A stretch of 21,002 bases of DNA. Source: Bacillota bacterium (GTDB lineage Bacteria; Bacillota; Clostridia; Lachnospirales; Lachnospiraceae). A model generated the notes under the pieces. That model was not told the DNA's origin, did no database searches, and saw only the letters and a program-made list of their open reading frames with translations. The translations under genes and the position numbers were made by a program. The stretch is from NCBI GenBank assembly GCA_023414985.1, contig JAEZLY010000218.1, positions 1 through 21,002 on the forward strand, written 5' to 3'. Shown here piece by piece: positions 14,698 through 20,846 of this stretch (position 1 is the first letter of the stretch; each line of letters begins with the position of its first letter).

Positions 14698-15375
14698 TTA
14701 TATGATATTTAACTCTTTCCATCTGTTGATGATACCTGTGTACCGTTCCGGCTGCTTCATAATCCGGGGTTTGATACCTATATGTATAATAATATGGTGC
14801 AGCAGTCTTTCCTGCAGCTTCTTCCCCTTATGCTCCTTCAGCTGCCGATAGAATTGGTCCAGCTTCCTACGGAAGTTCTGCAAATTTCTGGGATTCGTAA
14901 AAGGATCTTCATTAAAATTAAGCTTCAGCAGAAAACTTCCTTTTCTCGATGCCCCGGAATAAAGCAATAATCTGGACATTATTTTTATTGCCTGCCCACC
15001 GGAATAATTCTCATAGGTGCTTACAATAAATCCAGCCTTATTATATAATAGCTGTCCAAATACAAAGCCCCCTCTGTCAATCAGGGTCTTAAATAAGCCG
15101 GAAACATTACTTGCATAGGTAGGAGAACCGAACACCACTGCATCGGATTGCCCGATATCCTCCATCAAGTCATCCAGCATATCTTCCTTAATTATACAAT
15201 AACCTGTCTTATTACACAACAGACATCCTTTACAATATTTCAGGCTGCCTTCCGACAGGTGATAGGTTTTTACCGATAGCTCCTCTTTTGTGGATAAGTA
15301 ATGTTCCATTTCTTTCAACAGCTTCCCCGTGGCTCCGTTTTTTCTCGGACTACCGTTGACGATGATAACCTTCAT
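14698..15375 (-). CDS. Iron-sulfur flavoprotein (Isf-like), flavodoxin-fold NAD(P)H/FMN oxidoreductase
   Basis: A 225-residue flavodoxin-fold protein. The FMN phosphate loop GSPRKNGAT is at 8-16, and the second FMN loop GSPTYASNVSGLFKTLIDR is near residues 83-102. Cysteines C48, C51, C54 and C60 form CX2CX2CX5C, the compact [4Fe-4S] motif known from Methanosarcina iron-sulfur flavoprotein. That points to an electron-transfer protein that reduces O2, peroxide or quinone-like compounds rather than a plain FMN reductase. The C-terminal 60 residues (after about 165) are basic and longer than in minimal members. It leads an operon with MarR and AraC regulators; the ATG at 15375 has a GGAGG site. 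A role in handling oxidants or electrophiles is inferred from the MarR partner. Confidence 0.87.
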   Translation of the reverse strand: MKVIIVNGSPRKNGATGKLLKEMEHYLSTKEELSVKTYHLSEGSLKYCKGCLLCNKTGYCIIKEDMLDDLMEDIGQSDAVVFGSPTYASNVSGLFKTLIDRGGFVFGQLLYNKAGFIVSTYENYSGGQAIKIMSRLLLYSGASRKGSFLLKLNFNEDPFTNPRNLQNFRRKLDQFYRQLKEHKGKKLQERLLHHIIIHIGIKPRIMKQPERYTGIINRWKELNII

Positions 15376-15422
15376 AACCCAACCTCCATTTTGTTGAATG
15401 TTTAATAGTTATTTATTTAATT

Positions 15423-15454
15423 GTTAATATATCAACTATATGGATAAAAGTCAA
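15423..15454 (-). promoter_or_regulatory. Promoter and likely MarR operator of the flavoprotein operon
   Basis: Minus-strand TTGACT (15449-15454) and TATATT (15426-15431) are 17 bases apart. The 14-base near-palindrome GTTGATATATTAAC (15436-15423, one mismatched pair) covers the -10 box. A wider dyad ATAGTT (15405-15410) and AACTAT (15434-15439) surrounds it. That the operon's own MarR binds here is inferred. Confidence 0.6.
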
Positions 15455-15550
15455 CCCGTTTATCTAAATTATTCCATTTCTAACTACTATAAACACTGAT
15501 AAAATAATCATGGCAGATCGTCTCAAAAAGATATCAGTTAATATAGTGAA

Positions 15551-15740
15551 ACAGAAATTCCTTGCTTAATCTTCCAAAAAGTGGTATGCTTCTCTATGTC
15601 TTAGGGAATAACATGAATATGTTCAACCTTTCCTTAACTCAGTAGTAAATCATAATTGATTTATTAATACTGTAGAGAGGAACGTTGGAATATAGGGAAG
15701 AAACTGCAGCTTGTAAGCTGTAAGTTTCTTTTTATATTTC
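15551..15740 (+). ncRNA. Structured candidate non-coding RNA (6S-like rod with three-way junction)
   Basis: No protein frame fits, but the plus strand folds compactly. Nested outer stems are TTCCT (15558-15562) with GGGAA (15695-15699), TTCCAA (15572-15577) with TTGGAA (15685-15690), and CTTCTCTA (15589-15596) with TAGAGAGG (15673-15680). Inside are two hairpins. The first is TTAGGGAA (15601-15608) with TTCCTTAA (15630-15637), capped by AACAT-gaat-ATGTT. The second is CAGTA..TAAATCA (15640-15652) with TGATTTA..TACTG (15657-15672). Three pairs in separate stems are G-U pairs that would be A-C mismatches on the other strand, which supports plus-strand transcription. A good terminator follows. 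The nested stems and internal loops resemble 6S RNA in outline, but I could not match a known consensus. No strong promoter was found; the 5' end is uncertain. Confidence 0.5.
15699..15740 (+). terminator. Terminator of the candidate RNA
   Basis: AGAAACT (15699-15705) pairs with AGTTTCT (15723-15729), with an inner CAGCTT/AAGCTG stem, followed by TTTTTATATTT. It lies about 200 bases before the next plus-strand gene and is not part of a protein gene. Confidence 0.75.
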
Positions 15741-15942
15741 CTTCTGTTATCTATTCCTTCTGTTGTGCAATCAATTATTTTCCACCCCTTTACTAAAGCT
15801 CTCCTATTATGGTATTATCTCCGCAGAATAGTTAACGGGGTTAATATAGCTTCGTACATTGACAACTACACACGATCATAATCCTTATTATATTGCATAT
15901 AAGGCAATAGACTATACAAAAGTATTCGGGAGTGATTTTTAC

Positions 15943-16323
15943 GTGTATCGTATTAACTTAGATGTTATTAGCAAAATAATTTACGTTGAAATATCCGGAT
16001 CTATGTCTTCGGCAGAAATCGATGCTTATGTAACTGAATTAAGTAATTTAGTTTATAAATTCGATAAGAGGCAGTACTCCATGTTGTTTTTATGTCAAAG
16101 ACTTGATCCGTTTTCGCAGGATAATATACAGGCTATCCAGAAAGCGACTGAACTAATAATTGATTGGGCTAAAAAGGCTGCTGTTGTCTGCGGCAACCGA
16201 ATAGTAACCAAAATGCAATTAAAAAGGGTTGAAACGGAAGCTAGAAAGAATGTTACTTCAAGTACTCCGATCATGGGGTTTCGATTTATTAGTGAAGCTT
16301 TGAATTATTTAAATAGTATTTAA
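15943..16323 (+). CDS. STAS-like (SpoIIAA-like fold) small cytoplasmic protein
   Basis: About 126 residues, probably a STAS/SEC14-type alpha-beta domain. It opens YRINLDVISKIIYVEISGSMSS, the strand-strand-helix start of such domains, then EIDAYVTELSNLVYKF (helix), YSMLFLCQRLDP (strand) and a C-terminal helix ISEALNYLN. Its role is unknown; relatives are found singly in many Clostridia. Start choice: the frame is open back to a TTG at 15859, but that has no ribosome site and adds 28 residues unlike the family. A GTG at 15943 has GGGAG ten bases before it and places the domain at the very N-terminus, so I prefer it. It is one of only three plus-strand genes here and ends shortly before a very strong terminator. 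Confidence 0.65.
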   Translation: MYRINLDVISKIIYVEISGSMSSAEIDAYVTELSNLVYKFDKRQYSMLFLCQRLDPFSQDNIQAIQKATELIIDWAKKAAVVCGNRIVTKMQLKRVETEARKNVTSSTPIMGFRFISEALNYLNSI

Positions 16324-16380
16324 GGGGTATACATACTCTTTAAGGTGTCTCCTTTTCGTGTGTAGTGCAATGTATAAGAA

Positions 16381-16428
16381 AATCCTTCTGTTTGCCATTG
16401 ATATGGCAAACAGAAGGATTATTTTTTT
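16381..16428 (+). terminator. Very strong terminator after the STAS-like gene
   Basis: A perfect 18-base inverted repeat (16381-16398 and 16403-16420, centre GCCAT-tgat-ATGGC) followed by ATTTTTTT. The stem is longer than needed for termination and would also stop minus-strand transcripts poorly, since the other side has only AAAA. Confidence 0.9.
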
Positions 16429-16451
16429 GAGTTATGCTATTTATTCTTCTA

Positions 16452-16610
16452 TTAATTAAACTGTTCCAAAGATGAGGAAATCTCCTCCGTCGAGGAGGTG
16501 GATTGCTGGGAGATTGCCGAAATATTCTCAATGGAACTCATTACTTTGTTCTTGTTATTGTTCAGATCCGTTATTCCTTCAATGATAACTTTTTTAGTTT
16601 GTCAACATTT
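16452..16610 (-). pseudogene. C-terminal remnant of a methyl-accepting chemotaxis protein
   Basis: The minus-strand frame ending at TAA (16452-16454) reads NVDKLKKVIIEGITDL, then NNNKNKVMSSIENISAISQQ, then STSSTEEISSSLEQFN. This is the tail of the coiled-coil signalling domain of bacterial chemoreceptors, where SIENISAISQQSxxSTEEIS is very characteristic. Upstream there is an in-frame stop (TAA) after about five more codons, and the highly conserved hairpin tip and membrane parts are absent. About 53 codons remain of a protein normally above 500 residues. It therefore marks a deletion or recombination event in this stretch. A TTG could in theory start a 51-residue peptide, but there is no ribosome site. 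Confidence 0.75.
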
Positions 16611-16739
16611 AAATACAATATTCCTTATAAAACAAATAATTTTTTAATTATCTGTACCGGATCATTCCCATTAGGTTCATGAACAAAACAGCTGCGATAG
16701 GAATAAAATAATAATGTAACGCTTCTTGTCAGGTAATGT

Positions 16740-17207
16740 ATGAATGATAACTTTGAAATCATCAAAAGCAATATAAAAGCAAAAAAATACCCTCGGCTCG
16801 GCTCGGGTTCAGGAAGAACCGTCTATGATCTGGGTAATAGCTATGTCGTGAAAGTTGCGAAGAATAGGAAGGGTATTGAGCAGAATAAGGCAGAATACCA
16901 GATATCGAAAGCGGATCATTCTAATATCTTTGCTGAAGTGCTTGCACTTTCTGAATGTTCTTCTTATCTGGTCATGGAAAAAGCGCAACGGATCAGTTCC
17001 TTTGCCCAAGTCTGGAACTATTATCATGTCCAGAATAATAAACAACTTTTTTCGCAGGAGGAATTCCGTAAGCTACTGGTACAGTTTGATTTACTGACAG
17101 CTGATTTATACAGATTAAGCAGCTGGGGCATCGTGAACGGACGCCCCGTCATCATAGATTATGGTTTTACAAAGAGGGTCATTAAATTCTATCGGTTTGG
17201 ATTTTGA
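16740..17207 (+). CDS. Small protein-kinase-fold protein
   Basis: A 155-residue protein with a compact kinase-like outline. A glycine-rich loop GSGSGRTVYDLG is at 21-32, K38 in YVVKVAKN is at the ATP-lysine position, and E47 or E52 can serve as helix-C partner. The hinge-like LVMEKAQ (77-83) is followed by a helical region, then D122 in ADLYRLSSWGIVNGRP where the catalytic Asp would be, and D140 in IIDYG as the metal-binding DFG equivalent. The whole C-lobe after DFG is nearly missing. The HRD-type His and the catalytic Asn are not evident. Similar short proteins occur in phages and Firmicutes without known substrates. The ATG at 16740 has only a weak AGGT site. A strong terminator follows. 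It stands alone on the plus strand, between two gene remnants. Confidence 0.6.
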   Translation: MNDNFEIIKSNIKAKKYPRLGSGSGRTVYDLGNSYVVKVAKNRKGIEQNKAEYQISKADHSNIFAEVLALSECSSYLVMEKAQRISSFAQVWNYYHVQNNKQLFSQEEFRKLLVQFDLLTADLYRLSSWGIVNGRPVIIDYGFTKRVIKFYRFGF

Positions 17208-17237
17208 AGACAATATAATTTGTACTTAATGATAGTA

Positions 17238-17280
17238 AAAACCTCTATACAACTACGATTGTATAGAGGTTTTATATATA
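17238..17280 (+). terminator. Terminator after the kinase-fold gene
   Basis: Perfect 15-base arms (17238-17252 and 17259-17273, centre TACAA-ctacga-TTGTA) followed by a T-rich TTTATATATATTTT. It lies 30 bases after the stop codon. Confidence 0.85.
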
Positions 17281-17312
17281 TTTTGAGTAAACAGATTATA
17301 ATTTTACCTTTG

Positions 17313-17445
17313 TTATCCCTTACTCATCCAGTTATGATATACTTCCTGCACATCATCATCCTCGTCCAGCAAATCAAGAATTATCTGCATGCTCTTGATA
17401 TCTTAATCAAACATTATTTCCACCCAGGCCTAAAGGATCTAATGA
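17313..17445 (-). pseudogene. Decayed second copy of the yebC 3' end
   Basis: The minus strand aligns codon for codon with the last 38 or so codons of yebC (18403-19131). The copy reads IL*AWVEIMFD*DIKSMQII and then LDLLDEDDDVQEVYHNW, against yebC IPQTWVELKDDNDIKMMNRI and then the same LDLLDEDDDVQEVYHNWDE. It contains two in-frame stops and a one-base deletion at the final Gly-Asp codons. Over the last 42 aligned bases only about two differ, while the earlier part is much more diverged. It lies in the same orientation about 1.0 kb downstream of the intact gene. It could be the displaced end left when an element inserted into the yebC 3' end, or the last trace of a yebC paralogue. Confidence 0.8.
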
Positions 17446-17557
17446 CATGACTGGGATAAATATCAGATTAGTTGAAAATGTATGCTGCTTGTGATATTCT
17501 AAACTACAAACTAGGAAGTTTATGAATTTTCCTGTTATTTATCATAATGCAACCCTA

Positions 17558-17575
17558 AGTTGACATAGTTCAACT
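17558..17575. promoter_or_regulatory. Palindrome over a TTGACA box upstream of the XRE gene
   Basis: Inverted repeat AGTTGA (17558-17563) and TCAACT (17570-17575) with a 6-base spacer, overlapping TTGACA (17560-17565), a perfect -35 box on the plus strand. No convincing -10 box is at the usual distance. The half site is the same TTGA/TCAA as in the cadC operator, with shorter spacing. XRE regulators commonly bind such sites before their own gene. Confidence 0.4.
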
Positions 17576-17637
17576 GTTACTTGGTGGTCATAAATTTCGA
17601 AAACATTTATCATTGTACTTGGAGGTGACTAACTAAA

Positions 17638-18102
17638 ATGACATTAGGATCAAAAATACAAAAATTAAGGAAATCCAGATCTTTATCACAGGAAGCATTT
17701 GCAGATATAATGAATGTCAGCAGGCAATCCGTATCAAAATGGGAACTGGATCAAACTTATCCCGAGATAAATAAATTAATCGAAATAGCAGAATTTTTTA
17801 ATATATCACTCGATGAGTTGCTTCGGGAAAATACGAATGAAACTGACAGTAGTCAAAACAACTTTGACAAACAAATATTGTCTGGTGAAGCTTCTGAGAA
17901 AATATATTCACATGTGGAAGATAATGTGAATGGCCGGATCGCGAATAATTTTTCCATTTTAAAAAAATTATTATATATTGCCTTATCCCTTGTAATTGGC
18001 TTTTATAGTCTTGAAACTGGCAGGTATAGCATGATAATTGCTTATATCAGTTCTTCATTTGCGGTATGGTCTATTCGTTTCTTGAAGTCAAAAGCAAAAT
18101 AA
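17638..18102 (+). CDS. Membrane-anchored XRE-family transcriptional regulator
   Basis: A 154-residue protein. Residues 3-60 form a Cro/CI-type helix-turn-helix (GSKIQKLRKSRSLSQEAFAD, then NVSRQSVSKWELDQTYPEI and FFNISLDELLRE), the form common in Firmicutes. A polar linker (64-100) leads to two hydrophobic segments at about 108-122 and 130-146, so the DNA-binding domain is probably tethered to the membrane. This architecture is frequent in Clostridia and often goes with envelope-stress or transporter genes; no target gene is adjacent here. The ATG at 17638 has GGAGGTGA ten bases upstream. It lies on the plus strand between the yebC tail copy and a large bidirectional terminator, and may be cargo of an old insertion. 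Confidence 0.88.
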   Translation: MTLGSKIQKLRKSRSLSQEAFADIMNVSRQSVSKWELDQTYPEINKLIEIAEFFNISLDELLRENTNETDSSQNNFDKQILSGEASEKIYSHVEDNVNGRIANNFSILKKLLYIALSLVIGFYSLETGRYSMIIAYISSSFAVWSIRFLKSKAK

Positions 18103-18244
18103 GATAGCTACAATGCTAAAAAACAGATGCATATAGTTTACATATTATTTTTTAGTATTTATATTAATATTAACTAAATGTAATTCAAAAATAGTAGCAC
18201 ATAAAATCTTATGGACGTCATTTTCTCATTCTGTAAACAATCAA

Positions 18245-18290
18245 AAAACCCTCTGCCTACATAGCTCAGCTATGATAGGCAGAGGGTTTT
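18245..18290. terminator. Bidirectional terminator between the XRE gene and yebC
   Basis: A 46-base near-perfect palindrome. Outer arms of 15 bases (18245-18259 and 18276-18290, AAAACCCTCTGCCTA and its complement) enclose CATAGCT-C-AGCTATG with one unpaired base. It has A-runs on one side and T-runs on the other in both directions. It should end the plus-strand XRE transcript and the minus-strand yebC transcript. Confidence 0.85.
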
Positions 18291-18307
18291 GAATATTAAC
18301 TCATGAT

Positions 18308-18406
18308 TTATAAACGGGCAACCAGTATATCATCACTGGTGCATATTTTCACATCAGAGAACATAGAAAGTCCTGTAATTACAGCACTTGCTGCCTTTTC
18401 TCTCAC
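18308..18406 (-). CDS. Possible 32-codon frame overlapping the yebC stop
   Basis: A GTG at 18406 overlaps the yebC TGA in a GTGA arrangement typical of translational coupling. The frame runs 32 codons to TAA at 18308, reading MREKAASAVITGLSMFSDVK and then ICTSDDILVARL. The composition is protein-like, and the yebC terminator lies just beyond the stop, so the frame would be in the transcript. There is no clear ribosome site within the yebC end and I recognise no family. It may be a small coupled gene, the displaced tail of another gene, or chance. Confidence 0.25.
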   Translation of the reverse strand: MREKAASAVITGLSMFSDVKICTSDDILVARL

Positions 18407-19131
18407 TCATCCCAGTTATGATATACTTCCTGTACATCATCATCCTCGTCGAGCAGATCAAGGATTCTGTTCATCATTTTGATATCGTTGTCATCTTTTA
18501 ACTCTACCCAGGTCTGGGGGATCATGGTGACATCAGCCTGCGCCATGGGGATTCCGGCTTTCTCCAGGCTTTCTCTGACTATACTGAACTCGTCAGGATC
18601 GGTAAGGATCTCAAAGCTGTCCTCTTCTTCGGAGAAATCTTCGGCTCCGGCATCCAGTGCCATCAACATCAAATCGTCTGCCTTCAGATCACATTCTTCC
18701 TTGTCGATGATAATCTGGCCTTTTCTATCAAACATAAAGGATACGCAGCCCTGTGCTCCTACATTGCCGTTGCCCTTGGTAAAGGCATTACGTACATTAC
18801 CTGAAGTTCTGTTTCTGTTATCTGTCAGTGCCTCTACAATGATGGCAGTACCACTGGGACCATATCCTTCATAGGTTACTGTCTCATAATTTACTGCATT
18901 GGCATCTCCGGCAGCTTTCTTGATGCTTCGGTCAATGGTATCATTGGGCATGTTATTGGACTTTGCCTTTGCAATGATATCCTTTAAGCGGCTGTTCGCA
19001 TTCGGATCAGCTCCGCCATCCTTAACTGCCACTGCTATTTCACGGCCAAGTTTCGTAAAGATTTTTCCCTTTACTGAATCGTTCTTTTCTTTTTTATGTT
19101 TTATGTTCGCAAATTTGGAATGTCCAGACAT
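18403..19131 (-). CDS. yebC: YebC/PmpR family protein
   Basis: A 242-residue protein with the exact family start MSGHSKFANIKHKKEKND and the usual length. The three-domain YebC fold is recognisable: N-terminal helical part with KGKIFTKLGREI, middle part with YEGYGPSGTAIIVEALTDNRNRT (about 85-110), and C-terminal EDSFEILTDP and LLDEDDDVQEVYHNW. Long described as transcription regulators, YebC-type proteins have more recently been linked to translation of proline-rich stretches. Start: the frame extends 21 codons upstream to 19194, but AAGGAG stands 7 bases before the ATG at 19131 and the extra part is unlike the family, so I use 19131. It has its own promoter. A partly decayed copy of its last 38 codons lies about 1 kb downstream. 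Confidence 0.95.
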   Translation of the reverse strand: MSGHSKFANIKHKKEKNDSVKGKIFTKLGREIAVAVKDGGADPNANSRLKDIIAKAKSNNMPNDTIDRSIKKAAGDANAVNYETVTYEGYGPSGTAIIVEALTDNRNRTSGNVRNAFTKGNGNVGAQGCVSFMFDRKGQIIIDKEECDLKADDLMLMALDAGAEDFSEEEDSFEILTDPDEFSIVRESLEKAGIPMAQADVTMIPQTWVELKDDNDIKMMNRILDLLDEDDDVQEVYHNWDE

Positions 19132-19184
19132 CTTCATTCTCCTTATATACAATATCAATCTTATTGCTTTCAATAACCTTAAAT

Positions 19185-19213
19185 ATTCTAACACCTATTC
19201 GTTGGTTCGGCAA
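19185..19213 (-). promoter_or_regulatory. Promoter of yebC
   Basis: Minus-strand TTGCCG (19208-19213) and TAGAAT (19185-19190) are 17 bases apart, with a TG one base before the -10 (extended -10). The leader would be about 47 bases. Confidence 0.45.
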
Positions 19214-19225
19214 GCAAAATGTTAA

Positions 19226-19300
19226 AGCCGGAAGCTTTCCGATAGAAACCCGATCAGAATATATATTCTGGTACTCAGGTTATCTTCTGCCGCTCCGGCT
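19226..19300 (-). terminator. Nested hairpin after argR
   Basis: Outer arms AGCCGGAAGC (19226-19235) and GCTCCGGCT (19292-19300) match with one bulge. An inner AACC/GGTT pair follows, and the centre is a perfect 16-base palindrome CAGAATATATATTCTG (19255-19270). On the minus strand the outer stem is followed by TTTAACATTTT, a modest T-run. It is probably the argR terminator, but larger than usual. Confidence 0.45.
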
Positions 19301-19335
19301 GTTGATCATGATTATTAGTAAAAGGTTATCCCCAT

Positions 19336-19791
19336 TTATTCCGCATTCAATAATTTGCTTAACTTCTCCATTACCTGAACAGTCTCCTCTGTGGAACGGA
19401 TCGCACACATTACTGTATCGTCACCCGCGATACAACCTACGATACTGCTCATCTGCAATGCATCCAGTGCAGCTGCAACTGCCATTGCCATGCCCGGTAC
19501 TGTCTTTACTACCATGATGTTCTGAGCCATATCCATGGATACGAATCCATCCCGTAACACTCTGGTATATTTCTCACTCATACCGGGTTCGGTCTTTTGA
19601 AGTACAATATACTTCTGTCTTCCGCCATCCACTGCGACCTTGGTCAGCTTCAGTTCTCTGATATCTCTTGAAACAGTAGCCTGAGTAACATTATAGCCAT
19701 CCTTCATGAGTCGGTCTGCCAGCTCCTCCTGCGTCTCGATATCATATTTATTGATGAGTTCAATGATTTTACTTTGTCTGCTGATCTTCAT
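19336..19791 (-). CDS. argR: Arginine repressor ArgR
   Basis: A 151-residue ArgR/AhrC. The N-terminal winged helix (1-70) has the hallmarks QEELADRLMKDGYNVTQATV and SRDIRELKLTKV. The C-terminal hexamer domain (about 80-150) has the arginine-binding stretch GCIAGDDTVMCAIRS, including the two aspartates that hold the arginine. With arginine it represses biosynthesis and controls catabolic arginine genes by binding ARG boxes. The ATG at 19791 follows a GGGAAG site. It starts 40 bases after the nadK stop with no promoter between, so the two are co-transcribed. The tlyA-nadK-argR order is conserved in Clostridia, where recN usually comes next. Here recN is not present and yebC follows, so the cluster ends at argR. 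Confidence 0.95.
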   Translation of the reverse strand: MKISRQSKIIELINKYDIETQEELADRLMKDGYNVTQATVSRDIRELKLTKVAVDGGRQKYIVLQKTEPGMSEKYTRVLRDGFVSMDMAQNIMVVKTVPGMAMAVAAALDALQMSSIVGCIAGDDTVMCAIRSTEETVQVMEKLSKLLNAE

Positions 19792-19831
19792 CTTTTCTTC
19801 CCAATGCCTTTCTTATCATCATTTCAGATAT

Positions 19832-20701
19832 TTAGTCTCCGTCTTTCCCAAGCTTTGACCGGAGTATCTCGTAAATCCCCGTATCATCCAGCTTGATCAG
19901 CTGTGTGCTGTATTTCGCCTTCTTCATCAGGATGACATCATCCGTCCCCAGATCAATCACCTTGCTGCCGTCAAAGGTTGCTATCGCTTCTGCTTCCTGC
20001 GTCTTCTTGCTCTTGCCGACGACCACCTTAACGGTATCTTCCGCAGATACGATAATGCTCCTCGGACTTAAGGAATGGGGGCAGATCGGGGTTATTACCA
20101 TAACACTCGCCTGTGCAAGGACCAGAGGTCCTCCGGCAGACAGATTGTATGCAGTCGATCCTGTCGGAGTTGATATGATCACTCCGTCTCCTCGAAAATT
20201 ATCAACCAGCATATCGTTGACATAAATACCTAGGCTGATAATCCTGGAAAAACCTTTTCTGGCTATCACCACATCGTTGAGAGCATATCCAATAATCTGT
20301 TCGGGAAGAATAGTATGCCCGGAATGATGAATGACATTGCCCTCTATCATAATACGTTTCTCGACTCTGTAGTCCTCCCGGAATAGCCTGTCTAGCGCTT
20401 CATTCACATGCTGCTCTTCTACCTCAGCCAGAAATCCTAGAGTTCCCAGATTCACTCCCAGAATTGGAATATCATGTGTCATCAAGTCATTTGCCGTCTG
20501 AATGATGGTTCCATCCCCACCCAGTACAATTGCACACTCCACATCAGCGGAGATGACTACCGGGCCGTTCTCCTCCTGTACGGAAGAAACGCTTGATAGA
20601 ACAGCCTTCTTACCGGCTTTTTCGATAGAGGCAGCAATCTTTTTCGTCAAATGCAGATCAATATCCTTCTCTTTATTCGTAATGATTAAAAAGCTGTCCA
20701 T
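19832..20701 (-). CDS. nadK: NAD kinase
   Basis: A 289-residue ATP- or polyphosphate-dependent NAD kinase that makes NADP+. The diagnostic GGDGT is at 61-65, GTLGFLAEV at 86-94, the NAD-contacting ND pair at 142-143, and GDGVIISTPTGSTAYNLSAG at 171-190. Length and motif order are complete. Start: the frame is open back to an ATG at 20731, but that has no ribosome site. The ATG at 20701 gives the family start MDSFLIITNKEKD and has AGGGAG upstream, though at a rather long 11 bases. It is followed by argR at 40 bases and preceded by tlyA at 145 bases. Confidence 0.95.
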   Translation of the reverse strand: MDSFLIITNKEKDIDLHLTKKIAASIEKAGKKAVLSSVSSVQEENGPVVISADVECAIVLGGDGTIIQTANDLMTHDIPILGVNLGTLGFLAEVEEQHVNEALDRLFREDYRVEKRIMIEGNVIHHSGHTILPEQIIGYALNDVVIARKGFSRIISLGIYVNDMLVDNFRGDGVIISTPTGSTAYNLSAGGPLVLAQASVMVITPICPHSLSPRSIIVSAEDTVKVVVGKSKKTQEAEAIATFDGSKVIDLGTDDVILMKKAKYSTQLIKLDDTGIYEILRSKLGKDGD

Positions 20702-20748
20702 TCGATTGCTACTCTCCCTAAATGACAACATATTTTATACTTTACAAA

Positions 20749-20777
20749 AGTTTATCATAGAATTCCATAAATTTCAA
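20749..20777 (-). promoter_or_regulatory. Possible promoter of nadK-argR
   Basis: Minus-strand TTGAAA (20772-20777) and TAAACT (20749-20754) are 17 bases apart in the 145-base gap after tlyA. The -10 is only fair. No terminator is evident in the gap, so read-through from tlyA is also likely. Confidence 0.35.
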
Positions 20778-20846
20778 GGCATAATGCATATAATTTAATA
20801 CTTCTTAATAAATATTCGTGGAAATACATACAATTTTTCCCTGCTG

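Noticed and set aside
15551..15740. T-box or known riboswitch leader for the STAS-like gene
   Set aside because: No GGTGGTACCGCG-type T-box sequence or other known riboswitch core is visible, and the terminator is about 200 bases before the gene's likely start.
15859..15942. TTG-initiated extension of the STAS-like protein
   Set aside because: No ribosome site, unlike the family, and the TTG is part of a TTGACA hexamer; the GTG at 15943 with GGGAG is better.
16340..16531. Minus-strand frame of 63 codons
   Set aside because: It lies in another frame across the chemoreceptor remnant and the 18-base terminator stem; no ribosome site or domain.
16648..16731. Minus-strand 27-codon stretch resembling a membrane-protein tail (HYYFIPIAAVLFMNLMGMI)
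   Set aside because: Bounded by stops and too short and hydrophobic to assign. It could be another gene remnant, but chance in AT-rich DNA is as likely.
17220..17450. Plus-strand frame of 76 codons
   Set aside because: It runs through the terminator hairpin and is antisense to the decayed yebC tail.
19132..19194. N-terminal extension of YebC by 21 residues
   Set aside because: The family start MSGHSK has AAGGAG at the right distance; the extension contains the leader and part of the promoter.
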